Positions 7,784 to 15,836 of a stretch of DNA of 40,487 bases are shown here, piece by piece. This stretch comes from Verrucomicrobiota bacterium (GTDB taxonomy: Bacteria; Verrucomicrobiota; Verrucomicrobiia; Verrucomicrobiales; DEV007), in assembly GCA_018970725.1 (NCBI GenBank), contig JAGWVU010000044.1:1-40487 (forward strand), in the 5' to 3' direction. A model generated the notes under the pieces. It was not told where the DNA came from. It worked only from the letters and a program-made list of their open reading frames with translations, and ran no database searches. Numbering within the stretch: position 1 is the first letter of the stretch; every line of letters starts with the position of its first letter. Both the position numbers and the translations under genes were made by a program.

Positions 7784-8103
7784 GAAGGGGGCGGAAATCC
7801 GGTTTTGGGGTGGCAGAAGGAGGACTGGTTCAAAGTGATTGCCGCCATCCCGATGGACTTGGACGGGAGAGTTGCAAAGAATCCGCCCGGTGCCAGCGCC
7901 GCCGGGGCCGCCCGCGGAGGGAGAAAATCATTGACGCTTCCGTCTTGATTGATCGCGGCAAAGAGGAGATCATCCCGCCCGAACCTTCCGTGACCCCCGG
8001 GGAGCGGCAAATTCATTTGCACCCTGCCCCGGCCTCACGTTTTGATGCAAGGAATCATGAAGGTGACCCGGTGACCCAGAAAACGACTAACGTGAAAAAC
8101 AAG
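7784..8103. other. Divergent intergenic region (320 bp)
   Basis: This stretch separates the minus-strand Gfo/Idh/MocA gene from the plus-strand permease and must hold both promoters. No convincing sigma-70 pair, operator or RNA gene is recognised. The frames that cross it have no recognisable domain. Confidence 0.4.
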
Positions 8104-8628
8104 ATGGAATTGTGGCTGATTTTCTCCCTTCTGACCGTGCTCTGTTGGGGCACCTACGGCATCGCCTTGCACGGAGGGGCCGTCGGCATGCAGGACCCGG
8201 CCAATGGTCGTTACAAGGCGTTCCTCATCGTCGGGCTGATGTATTTCCTCGTCGCGGTGCTGGCTCCGGCGGCGGTGCTTCTGGCAAACGGCCAGTCCCT
8301 CAATGTTTTTTCCTATCCCAAGGGCGCCTTGGCGTGGGCGTCGGTGGCCGGCATTCTCGGTGCCATCGGGGCGTTCGGCGTTCTTCTGGCTTTCGGGGCT
8401 AAGGGGAACCCCGCCGTGGTCATGTCGATCGTCTTTGCCGGGGCACCGGTCATCAACGCGATCGTCTCGCTCCTCATGCACCCGCCCAAAACGCCGATCC
8501 ATCCGATGTTCTTCGTCGGGATTCTCTGCGCGGCTGTGGGAGGATGCCTCGTCACCTTCTTCAAGCCGGGGGCTCCACCCGCCAAAAAAGGGGGTTCACC
8601 AGCTGCGGTGGAGCAGAAAGCCCATTAA
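8104..8628 (+). CDS. Half-size DMT/EamA-like permease
   Basis: A 174-residue integral membrane protein with about five hydrophobic helices, equivalent to one half of a drug/metabolite transporter. Landmarks are LLTVLCWGTYG in helix 1, a conserved-looking loop GRYKAF before helix 2, and GILGAIGAFGVLLAF. The C-terminus ends in a lysine-rich cytoplasmic tail. Half-size proteins of this kind normally act as dimers. No substrate can be inferred. The ATG at 8104 is chosen because the first transmembrane helix begins there; in-frame GTG codons upstream (8071, 8092) are possible. Confidence 0.75.
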   Translation: MELWLIFSLLTVLCWGTYGIALHGGAVGMQDPANGRYKAFLIVGLMYFLVAVLAPAAVLLANGQSLNVFSYPKGALAWASVAGILGAIGAFGVLLAFGAKGNPAVVMSIVFAGAPVINAIVSLLMHPPKTPIHPMFFVGILCAAVGGCLVTFFKPGAPPAKKGGSPAAVEQKAH

Positions 8629-8654
8629 GAGCCTGTTGGCATCCTCCCGCCCCG

Positions 8655-8678
8655 CCCTGGCGCGGGCCAGGGATTTTG
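8655..8678 (+). terminator. Candidate weak intrinsic terminator after the permease
   Basis: CCCTGG (8655-8660), a CGCGGG loop and CCAGGG (8667-8672) form a six-pair GC-rich stem, followed by ATTTTG. It lies 27 bases after the permease stop. The stem is short and the T-run has four Ts, so confidence is low. Confidence 0.35.
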
Positions 8679-8790
8679 ACGGTTCCCGCCTTGGGTGGAC
8701 CGCTACAAATTGCGGCGTTGATTCAACTTGTGAGCCGGAGTGCCGGGGACTAGCCTTGTCCCCATGCAAACCCTGCTTGCTGAGATCAAC

Positions 8791-9048
8791 ATGAACGAAA
8801 TCCTCTCCATCGCCGTGATCGGCGTGGTGGCTGGCGCTCTGGCCCGGTTTTTGATGCCCGGGAAACAGAGCATGGGCCTCATCCTGACGATGATTCTCGG
8901 GATTGCCGGTGCCTATGTGGGCAGCTATATCAAGGACGCCACCGGATTTGGTGGAGACGGTTTGGGCTGGACGATCGGTTTGGCCACCGCCGGATCCTTC
9001 GCGGTGCTCGCCATCGTCACCCTCATCCAAAAGATCAGCGCGAAGTAA
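8791..9048 (+). CDS. GlsB/YeaQ/YmgE family small membrane protein (transglycosylase-associated)
   Basis: An 85-residue, three-helix, Gly-rich membrane protein. Typical features are a first helix with VGVVAGALAR-like composition, then MPGKQSMGLILT, GIAGAYVGSYI and a last hydrophobic helix ending in a lysine. The family is stress-associated in several bacteria but its molecular role is unknown. The ATG at 8791 gives the usual family length and has GAG eight bases upstream; an in-frame ATG at 8764 would add nine residues. The cytochrome c gene follows after 13 bases. Confidence 0.85.
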   Translation: MNEILSIAVIGVVAGALARFLMPGKQSMGLILTMILGIAGAYVGSYIKDATGFGGDGLGWTIGLATAGSFAVLAIVTLIQKISAK

Positions 9049-9061
9049 GCGGCGGTTGCCC

Positions 9062-9718
9062 TTGAACCGCCTCGCCGTTTTCCTCACCCTCCCGGTTCTC
9101 TGCCTGACTTCCGCGCTGGCGGGGCAGGAGCCGGGAGCGGTATTTGTTGCCGTCTGCGCCAAGTGTCATGGTGAACGGGCCGAGGGCAATCCGCAAATCA
9201 TGGCCCCATCGCTTGCCGGTCTGCCCGGCTGGTATGGCGGGCTCCAGTTGGAAAAATTCCGCCGCGGCGTGCGGGGCAAACATCATGCGGACCTTCCGGG
9301 GGCGCAGATGCAGGCCATCGCCTCCAGTCTGACCCCGGAGCTTGTCCCCGCGTTGGCGGCGTATCTGGCCGATCTAAAACCGGTGCCTCCGTCCGCGCCT
9401 TCCGGGGCGGATCCGGTGCGGGGCGCCGGGCTTTACACCGAAATTTGCGCCCGATGCCACCGCTTCAACGGGCAGGGGGAACGCGCTTTCCACAGTGCCC
9501 CCCTGACCGTACTTTCCGGCTGGTATCTCGCCGGATCCCTCCGAAAGTTTCGCGAAGGGGTGCGGGGTTATCACGATGGCGATCCGGAAGGACCGAAAAT
9601 GCGGGAGATCGCCAACCGGCTCGGGGACCGGGAGATCGATGATCTGGTCGGCTACATCGCCGCTCTGGCGGAGCGTTATCCCCCGGGTGAAGCGGGGCGG
9701 CGCCGGGCTCCTCAGTAA
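9062..9718 (+). CDS. Periplasmic diheme cytochrome c
   Basis: A 218-residue exported protein with two class I cytochrome c domains. An N-terminal signal (NRLAVFLTLPVLCLTSALAG) precedes CAKCH at residues 32-36 and CARCH at 129-133. Each domain repeats a 'PxLxGLPGWYxxxQLxKFRxGVRG' type segment, as in tandem c553-like cytochromes that accept electrons near terminal oxidases. The start is a TTG at 9062; no ATG in frame gives a sensible signal peptide. The last seven bases overlap the 3' end of the convergent polyprenyl synthase gene. Its partner oxidase is not in this window. Confidence 0.87.
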   Translation: MNRLAVFLTLPVLCLTSALAGQEPGAVFVAVCAKCHGERAEGNPQIMAPSLAGLPGWYGGLQLEKFRRGVRGKHHADLPGAQMQAIASSLTPELVPALAAYLADLKPVPPSAPSGADPVRGAGLYTEICARCHRFNGQGERAFHSAPLTVLSGWYLAGSLRKFREGVRGYHDGDPEGPKMREIANRLGDREIDDLVGYIAALAERYPPGEAGRRRAPQ

Positions 9719-10578
9719 TCCCGCTCCAGCAGGTAATTGCCCAAGGCCCGCAAGGCGCTCCCTGCGTCGCCAAAAATGGCGAGAGCCTCGAGGGCCTCGC
9801 GGGTGAGCCGGTGGGCTTCTTCCCGGGAGGCTTCGAGCCCCAGGAGGGCAGGATAGGTCGACTTCGAGGAATCGAGATCTTTTCCGGCGCTCTTCCCGAG
9901 TTTCTCGGTGGTTTGGGTCACGTCCAGAATGTCGTCGATGACTTGAAAGGCGAGACCGGATGCCTGGCCGAAGCGGGTCAGCGCCTCCAGCTGGGCCTCG
10001 CTGGCTCCGGCAGCCCTTCCCCCGAACCGGACGCTGGTGGTGAGGAGGGCGGCCGTTTTGCTGAGGTGCACGAACCGCAATTCCTCCAGGGAGAGCTGCT
10101 TGGATTCACCCTCCAGATCCAGGACCTGACCTCCGACCAAATGCCGGGATCCGGAGGTGACCGCCAATTCCCTGGCATACACGCCACCATCCTCCCGTTC
10201 CCCGCAGATCTCGAAGGCCAGGGCCTGCAGGGCGTCACCGGCCAACACCGCGATCCCGTCCCCGAAGACTTTGTGGCAGGTGGGATGCCCGCGGCGAAAA
10301 TCGTCGTCATCCATGCACGGCAAATCGTCGTGGATCAGGGTGTAAGTGTGCAGGCATTCCAAAGCCACGGCGAGATCGAGGGCGATTCCCGGGTCGGCAC
10401 CGCAAGCTTCCGCCGCCGCCAGACAGAGGATCGGGCGCAAACGTTTCCCTCCGGCGAAGATGGAATGCCGCATGGCCCGGTGCAAGGTGCCGGGCCGCTC
10501 CCCGGGGCCGGGCAGGCGGGCTTCAAGCGCTGCATCGATCCACCCGCGCCGCTCCTTGAGGTAAAGTTCCAGATCCAT
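9712..10578 (-). CDS. ispA: Short-chain polyprenyl diphosphate synthase (farnesyl diphosphate synthase type)
   Basis: A 288-residue trans-isoprenyl diphosphate synthase that condenses isopentenyl diphosphate with allylic diphosphates to make C15 (or C20) precursors for quinones and lipid carriers. Motifs seen are GGKRLRP, the first Asp-rich motif DDLPCMDDDDFRRG with the four-residue insertion typical of bacterial FPP synthases, and the second motif DDILD followed by GKDL. The ATG at 10578 follows a strong AGGGGG ribosome-binding site on the minus strand. It lies 22 bases downstream of asd, probably in one transcript. FPP versus GGPP specificity is not certain. Confidence 0.9.
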   Translation of the reverse strand: MDLELYLKERRGWIDAALEARLPGPGERPGTLHRAMRHSIFAGGKRLRPILCLAAAEACGADPGIALDLAVALECLHTYTLIHDDLPCMDDDDFRRGHPTCHKVFGDGIAVLAGDALQALAFEICGEREDGGVYARELAVTSGSRHLVGGQVLDLEGESKQLSLEELRFVHLSKTAALLTTSVRFGGRAAGASEAQLEALTRFGQASGLAFQVIDDILDVTQTTEKLGKSAGKDLDSSKSTYPALLGLEASREEAHRLTREALEALAIFGDAGSALRALGNYLLERDY

Positions 10579-10600
10579 CGCGCCCCCTTTCCGCCTCGCT

Positions 10601-11599
10601 TCAAAGCAATTCCGCGATCTGCACGGCATTCAGCGCCGCGCCCTTGCGCACCTGATCGCCCACCACCCAGAGGCTCAAGCCTTGGGGAAAGACCAGATCC
10701 TCCCGGATCCGGCCCACCAGGCAGTCGTCTTTTCCCGTGCAATCCAACGGGGTCGGGAAGCGGTTCGCCTCGCGTTCGTCCATCACCTGGACCCCGGCCG
10801 CGGCCCCGATCAAGCGGCGCGCCTCTTCCACGGAGGGCTTGCGCTCGAAGTCGGCGGTCACCGAGACCGAGTGGGAACGGAAAACCGGGACACGGACACA
10901 GGTCACGGAGGCCTTGAGATCGGGCTGATGGAGAATCTTGCGTCCCTCGTTCTGCATCTTCATCTCCTCGCTGGTGTAACCGTTGGCCACCACCCCGCCG
11001 ATCTCCGGAAGGCAGTTCGAGGCGATTTGGCGGGAATACACCTTGGCTACGATGGGCTCCCCCGCCACCAAGGCCCGGTTCTGGGCCGCCAGTTCTTCAA
11101 TCCCGGCTTGCCCCGTGCCCGAGACCGCCTGGTAACTGGAAGCCACGATGGAACGGACCGTCCAGGCGCGATGCAGGGAGTAAAGCGCCATCAGTGCGAC
11201 GATGGTCGTGCAATTCGGGTTGGCGATGATCCCTTGGTGGCCGGGGGCATCCTCCGGGTTGATTTCGGGCACCACCAGCGGCACGCCCGCCTCCATCCGG
11301 AAGGCGGACGAATTGTCCACCACCACCGCTCCCGCTCTGACCGCGTGAGGACCGAACTCCCTGGAGATGCCGCTGCCGGCGCTGAAGAGGGCGATGTCCA
11401 CGCCCTTGAACGAGTCCGGCGTCAATTCCTCCACGGTCAGTTCCTCTCCCCGGAAGGTCATTTTTTTGCCCTTGGAGCGCGCCGAGGCCAAAAGTTTCAG
11501 GCTGGCCAGGGGGAAATTCCGTTCCTCCAGACACTGCAGCATTTCCACACCGACGGCTCCCGTGGCCCCGGCGATAGCGACATGTTTTCCCGCGCTCAT
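10601..11599 (-). CDS. asd: Aspartate-semialdehyde dehydrogenase
   Basis: A 332-residue NADPH-dependent enzyme converting L-aspartyl-4-phosphate to L-aspartate-4-semialdehyde, the branch point to lysine/diaminopimelate, threonine and methionine. The N-terminal Rossmann motif is GATGAVG, and the active-site cysteine is C130 in NPNCTT. The substrate loop (YQAVSGTGQAGIEEL) and the RVPVFRSHS segment match the bacterial family. The length is normal. It is transcribed with the polyprenyl synthase gene and faces the L,D-transpeptidase gene across 48 bases, so two peptidoglycan-related genes share a compact divergent promoter region. Confidence 0.96.
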   Translation of the reverse strand: MSAGKHVAIAGATGAVGVEMLQCLEERNFPLASLKLLASARSKGKKMTFRGEELTVEELTPDSFKGVDIALFSAGSGISREFGPHAVRAGAVVVDNSSAFRMEAGVPLVVPEINPEDAPGHQGIIANPNCTTIVALMALYSLHRAWTVRSIVASSYQAVSGTGQAGIEELAAQNRALVAGEPIVAKVYSRQIASNCLPEIGGVVANGYTSEEMKMQNEGRKILHQPDLKASVTCVRVPVFRSHSVSVTADFERKPSVEEARRLIGAAAGVQVMDEREANRFPTPLDCTGKDDCLVGRIREDLVFPQGLSLWVVGDQVRKGAALNAVQIAELL

Positions 11600-11647
11600 G
11601 ATGTTCTCGATTTGAAAGGGGCGTCATCCTAGCCACCTTGATCCCTG

Positions 11648-12112
11648 ATGCAACCGCCCCCTCGGAAAATCCAAGTGTCGATCGCGCGCCAGGAGTTGCA
11701 ACTCACGGAGGGCGATCGGGTGATCGCCGTGTGGCCGGTTTCCACTTCAAAGTTCGGTCCCGGCACGGAACCGGGCAGCCACCGAACGCCGACGGGCCGT
11801 TTCCGGGTCGTGGAACGGCACGGGGATGGCGCACCGCCCGGCACGATCTTCAAGTCCCGCCAACCGGTGGGGCTCTGGAATCCGGGGGAGGCGACCGATG
11901 AGGATTTCGTCCTTACGCGCATCCTCTGGCTGGAAGGGCTCGAGGCGCACAATGCCAACACCAAGGACCGCTACATCTATATCCACGGAACGAACCAGGA
12001 GGACCTCATCGGTCAACCGGCCAGCATCGGTTGCGTCCGGATGCGCAACGCGGACGTCGCGGCCCTTTACGATCTGGTGCCGCAAGGCGTGGAAGTGGAA
12101 ATATTCGTGTAG
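11648..12112 (+). CDS. L,D-transpeptidase (YkuD domain)
   Basis: A 154-residue, single-domain YkuD protein. These enzymes use a catalytic cysteine to form 3-3 peptidoglycan crosslinks or to attach proteins to the wall. The motif is HGTN (H113) followed by ASIGCVRMRN with C129, the canonical HGT...S-x-G-C-x-R-M signature. No signal peptide is visible at the ATG at 11648, which is unusual for a periplasmic enzyme; export by another route or a longer unseen N-terminus is possible. A hairpin (12153-12168) follows the stop by 40 bases. Confidence 0.9.
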   Translation: MQPPPRKIQVSIARQELQLTEGDRVIAVWPVSTSKFGPGTEPGSHRTPTGRFRVVERHGDGAPPGTIFKSRQPVGLWNPGEATDEDFVLTRILWLEGLEAHNANTKDRYIYIHGTNQEDLIGQPASIGCVRMRNADVAALYDLVPQGVEVEIFV

Positions 12113-12152
12113 TCCGGCTGAGAATTAAGGGTAAATATGAATCACCGATTTG

Positions 12153-12168
12153 ATCTCCTCCGGGAGAT
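12153..12168. other. Short palindrome downstream of the L,D-transpeptidase gene
   Basis: ATCTCC-TCCG-GGAGAT forms a six-pair stem in the AT-richer gap 12113-12315. There is no T-run after it, so it is not a standard terminator. Nothing else is recognised in this gap. Confidence 0.35.
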
Positions 12169-12315
12169 TGGTGTGCGGAGCGTTTGAAAGCATTCTCTCA
12201 TCAAAAAAGTAAAACGGCTGATTCCGATGGGAAAGTCTTGACTGGCGTCGAGAAAAACAATTGGATACGGTCGTTTCATCGCGTTCACCATTCCCATTGT
12301 CTTCCCTTCCTCACC

Positions 12316-13200
12316 ATGAAACTTCGAAACCTGTTTCGCAAACCACAGGCGCCGGCGGTCTCAGATTCCTCCTATCTTCCTTCCATTCCCATTCCGGATG
12401 CCTGCGTCTTTGGTAACGAACCGAATTTGTCGGATGCTGAGATTGCATGTTTCAAAACTCATGGCATCCTCGTGAAGACTGACATCCTTTCCGAGGATGA
12501 CTGCAGGCGCGCGGTGGATCGCTGTTGGGAGCTTCTCCCGCCCCACTTCAACCGGGATGAACCCGATACTTGGCAAGGCATGGTCAAGGATTGCTGCGTT
12601 ACGAAATCCCTGCATTCACGCAACGGGCGCGTCAAATTCCGGGAATGCCTCCGGTCCGAGTCCTGGGTCTATGACATCGTGGCACAGAATCCGTTGATCG
12701 GAAAAACCGTTGCCGTCCTGCTTGGCACGGTCGCGCCGCCAAATCATATCCGGGGCCTTTATCCCGTGTTTCCCGTCGGGATCCCATCCGAGCGACCGCC
12801 TGGGCCCCATACCGACATGCAGATTTTCCAAGTCGGCACCGTCGGCTATCTGGAGGAGGTTGCTCCCCACGGCGGAGGGTTCACGGTTTGGCCGGGTAGT
12901 CACCTCCGATTGCATGAGCAATTCGCGTTCAACGGGTGCACCCACCCGCCCGTCCCGGAGTTGATGGCAGAAGTCGAACGTCTCCGCTCCGAAATCCAGC
13001 CTTGGGAAATTCCCGGCAGAAGGGGAACGGTGATCTTCTGGCACCATCGGCTGATGCACACTTACGGGTTCAACCGGACGAAACGGGTTCGACAAGCCAT
13101 CCTCGGCGATTTCGCCCAGACCACTCCATGGGCGCCTCCCGACTTCAGTCCATCGAGCGATCCATGGGACGGTTGGAGCGAGAGAATTCGCAGCTCCTGA
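12316..13200 (+). CDS. Phytanoyl-CoA dioxygenase (PhyH) family protein
   Basis: A 294-residue Fe(II)/2-oxoglutarate-dependent dioxygenase-fold protein. The iron-binding pair HTD (H165, D167) is followed by a Gly-rich FTVWPGSHLRLHEQF strand typical of PhyH proteins. A distal histidine lies in the HHRLMH segment (H243/H244/H248), followed by an Arg-rich 'NRTKRVRQA' that could bind 2-oxoglutarate. The ATG at 12316 begins the family-like sequence. GC content is visibly below that of neighbours: 40% in the leader line 12181-12240, 45% in 12421-12480 and 55% in 12541-12600. This suggests horizontal acquisition. The substrate is unknown. Confidence 0.85.
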   Translation: MKLRNLFRKPQAPAVSDSSYLPSIPIPDACVFGNEPNLSDAEIACFKTHGILVKTDILSEDDCRRAVDRCWELLPPHFNRDEPDTWQGMVKDCCVTKSLHSRNGRVKFRECLRSESWVYDIVAQNPLIGKTVAVLLGTVAPPNHIRGLYPVFPVGIPSERPPGPHTDMQIFQVGTVGYLEEVAPHGGGFTVWPGSHLRLHEQFAFNGCTHPPVPELMAEVERLRSEIQPWEIPGRRGTVIFWHHRLMHTYGFNRTKRVRQAILGDFAQTTPWAPPDFSPSSDPWDGWSERIRSS

Positions 13201-13255
13201 TCATCGGTTGCCGCCGGATGAGCGGCGCGGAAGCGAAGTCCGGCCGGAAAGAGAT

Positions 13256-14686
13256 TCAGGCGATGGTGCGGATCTGCAGCACGTCGATGATCCGGCCGGA
13301 GGCGACGGTATTGGTGACCACGGCGAGGCGGTCCCCCGGGATTTGCCAGTTCCCGCGGATCAGGCAATGGAAGGCCCGGGCCATGGTTTCCTCAAAATCC
13401 AGTCCGTTGAACTCGATCAGGAAGGGCTCGATGCCCCAGAGAATCAGCATCTGGCGGAAGGTGGAGAGCCGGTCGGTGAAGGCGTAGACCGGAATGCCGG
13501 AGGGACGGAGCGCGGCGGCGACTGCGGCGGTATGTCCGCTGCGGGTGAAGAGGACGATGGCGGCGTCGCCCATTTCCTGGGCCAGCACGATCGATGACCG
13601 CACCAGTTTGCCCTTGGGCGAGACCAGTGGCATCGTCAAGTTCATCTCCCGTCCGTTGAGCGGTTCCGTGGCCTCGATGATCCGCTTCATCACATCGACG
13701 CATTCCAACGGGTATTTCCCGGTGGTCGTCTCCCCCGAAAGCATGATGGCATCCGCTTTCTCCCGCACGGCGTTGGCGATGTCGGTGATCTCCGCCCGGG
13801 TGGGGAAGGGATTTTCCACCATCGACTCGAGCAGGTGGGTGGCGATGATGACCGGTTTGCCGTGGGCGAGGCAGGCCTTGACGACCTTGTTCTGAACGGC
13901 CGGGAGTTGTTCGAAAGGAATCTCGATCCCGAGATCTCCCCGCGCCACCATGAGGCAGTCGGTGGCTTTGACGATTTCGTCAAGGTTGCGCAGACCGGCC
14001 TGATCTTCCAACTTGGCCACGATCCAGGCCGGGGATCCGGCCTGTTTCAGGAGGGCCCGCAGTTCTTCGATCGCCGCGGCGTCGCGCACGAAGGAAAGGG
14101 CGAAAAGATCAACGCCCTCCTCGATCCCGACCCGGATATCGTCGAGGTCCTTTTCCGTGAGGGAAGGGAGGCGGACATGGACTCCCGGCAGGTTGATGTG
14201 GCGGCGGGAACCGAGTTCCCCGCCAATCAGAACCTTGGTGGTGACGCTGAGGGCGGAGGTGGCGGTGACTTCGAGACGGATCAAACCGCTGTCGACCAAG
14301 ACCGTGTCCCCCGTTTTCAGGTCTTCGGGAAGCCCGCGGTAGTTGACGGTGACCCGTTGGATTCCGGGCGGCATGCCCTCCGGGATCGGGCTCGACCAGA
14401 GTTCCAAGCTGTCACCGGGGGCGAGAAGCAGCGGCGTGCCGAGCGCACCGGTGCGGATCTCCGGTCCCTTGACATCCATCATGATGGCGATCTGGCGGTT
14501 TTCCTCGAGACAGATCTGGCGAACCATGCGGATTGCATCCCGCGTCCATTCGTGGGATCCGTGGGCCATGTTGAGACGGCAAACGTCTGTTCCCGCGGCC
14601 ACCAGTTTCTTCAGCAAGTCCGGTTTGGCAGTGGCCGGCCCCAGGGTGAACACGATTTTAGTGTGGTGATAGGCTCGCCGGATCAC
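13256..14686 (-). CDS. pyk: Pyruvate kinase
   Basis: A 476-residue enzyme converting phosphoenolpyruvate and ADP to pyruvate and ATP in glycolysis. Conserved features are TKIVFTLGPAT at the start, MDVKGPEIRTG, the catalytic lysine strand IVAKLED, MVARGDLGIEIP and ATHLLESM, then the allosteric C-terminal domain. Two variations stand out: the usual Asn-x-Ser-His is Asn-Met-Ala-His (A41), and the usual Asp-Thr-Lys-Gly is Asp-Val-Lys-Gly (V72). Both lie at the monovalent-cation site of known pyruvate kinases. The gene is convergent with the PhyH gene and divergent from the MoxR operon. Confidence 0.95.
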   Translation of the reverse strand: MIRRAYHHTKIVFTLGPATAKPDLLKKLVAAGTDVCRLNMAHGSHEWTRDAIRMVRQICLEENRQIAIMMDVKGPEIRTGALGTPLLLAPGDSLELWSSPIPEGMPPGIQRVTVNYRGLPEDLKTGDTVLVDSGLIRLEVTATSALSVTTKVLIGGELGSRRHINLPGVHVRLPSLTEKDLDDIRVGIEEGVDLFALSFVRDAAAIEELRALLKQAGSPAWIVAKLEDQAGLRNLDEIVKATDCLMVARGDLGIEIPFEQLPAVQNKVVKACLAHGKPVIIATHLLESMVENPFPTRAEITDIANAVREKADAIMLSGETTTGKYPLECVDVMKRIIEATEPLNGREMNLTMPLVSPKGKLVRSSIVLAQEMGDAAIVLFTRSGHTAAVAAALRPSGIPVYAFTDRLSTFRQMLILWGIEPFLIEFNGLDFEETMARAFHCLIRGNWQIPGDRLAVVTNTVASGRIIDVLQIRTIA

Positions 14687-14817
14687 GAAGAACCTCTGAC
14701 ACAGGGGGCGGGGGGGAACAAATCGGATTTTCCTAAGCTTTTCTCCGGATGGCGGTCCGGCTCCCGACGTTTCAGTTTGCAGAGGGACCGTGGAAGTGTT
14801 TGGTGTGGATCCCCATC

Positions 14818-15828
14818 ATGACCCCCGACCTGCTCGAAGCCCAGTTGACGGCGTTCCGCTCGAAGTTCGCGCGGCTCAAGGAGGAATTGCAAAAGGCCAT
14901 CGTCGGCTACGACGACCTCTTGACGGACACATTGACCGCCATCTTTTGTCAGGGACATGTCCTGCTGGAGGGCGTTCCGGGCCTGGGCAAGACCCATTTG
15001 GTCAAGATGCTTTCGCACGTCCTCGGACTGTCCGCGGGGCGGGTCCAGTGCACCCCGGATCTCATGCCCGCCGATATCCTCGGCACCCAGATCGTCAACG
15101 AGAACGAGGCCGGTCGGCGCGCCCTCATCTTCGAGAAAGGGCCGGTCTTTGCCAACGTCGTTCTGGTCGATGAAATCAACCGGGCCACGCCGAAAACCCA
15201 AGCCGCCCTGTTGGAGGTGATGCAGGAGCATGCCGTCACTTCCGGGGGGGATCGTCACCTGCTGCCGGAACCGTTCTTCGTCATGGCCACCCAGAATCCG
15301 ATGGAGATGGAGGGGACCTATCCTCTGCCGGAGGCGCAATTGGATCGTTTCCTCCTCAAGCTCCGCGTGCCCTTTCCCGGTCAGCGGGATCTCGTCGAGA
15401 TTTCCCGGCGCACCACCGGGGCCGGGGCCCCCGTGATTGAACCGGTCATGAGCGGCGCGGAACTGATCGGGTTCCAGAAAGCCCTGTCCCACGTTGCCGT
15501 GGCCGATCCCGTGCTCCATTACGCCGCGGCTCTCGTTCTTGCCTCCCACCCCGATCAATCCGCCGTGGAACGGGTCCGCCGCTACGTGGCCTACGGTTCC
15601 AGCCCGCGCGGCATGCAGGCGCTCGTCCGCACCGCCCGCGTCCGGACGGTCCTCGATGGCCGGACCGCCGTGGTGGAGAACGACTTGCGACAGGTGGCCA
15701 AGGGATGTTTGCGGCATCGCATGATCCTCAATTTCGAGGGCGAGGCGGAGTCGGTTGACGTAGACCGCCTGATCGACGAATTGATCGAGGTCGTGCCGGT
15801 CCCGGGAAGCGCCCGCAACGCCGCTTGA
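14818..15828 (+). CDS. MoxR-type AAA+ ATPase
   Basis: A 336-residue AAA+ ATPase of the MoxR/RavA group, chaperone-like ATPases that work with VWA-domain partners in assembling or activating protein complexes. Walker A is GVPGLGKT (residues 52-59), Walker B ends in DEIN (D118, E119), and the QNPMEMEGTYPLPEAQLDRF segment with sensor 1 and the arginine finger is textbook for MoxR. The ATG at 14818 gives the normal N-terminus. It is the first gene of a tight operon: the next start is eight bases after its stop. The DUF58 and VWA genes expected of a MoxR system follow, but after an inserted TPR/PQQ gene. Confidence 0.95.
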   Translation: MTPDLLEAQLTAFRSKFARLKEELQKAIVGYDDLLTDTLTAIFCQGHVLLEGVPGLGKTHLVKMLSHVLGLSAGRVQCTPDLMPADILGTQIVNENEAGRRALIFEKGPVFANVVLVDEINRATPKTQAALLEVMQEHAVTSGGDRHLLPEPFFVMATQNPMEMEGTYPLPEAQLDRFLLKLRVPFPGQRDLVEISRRTTGAGAPVIEPVMSGAELIGFQKALSHVAVADPVLHYAAALVLASHPDQSAVERVRRYVAYGSSPRGMQALVRTARVRTVLDGRTAVVENDLRQVAKGCLRHRMILNFEGEAESVDVDRLIDELIEVVPVPGSARNAA

Positions 15829-15836
15829 GGGGCGCG

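Noticed and set aside
6428-7948. 506-residue plus-strand open frame opposite the Gfo/Idh/MocA gene
   Set aside because: It is the antisense shadow of a protein with a clear Tat signal and cofactor motifs.
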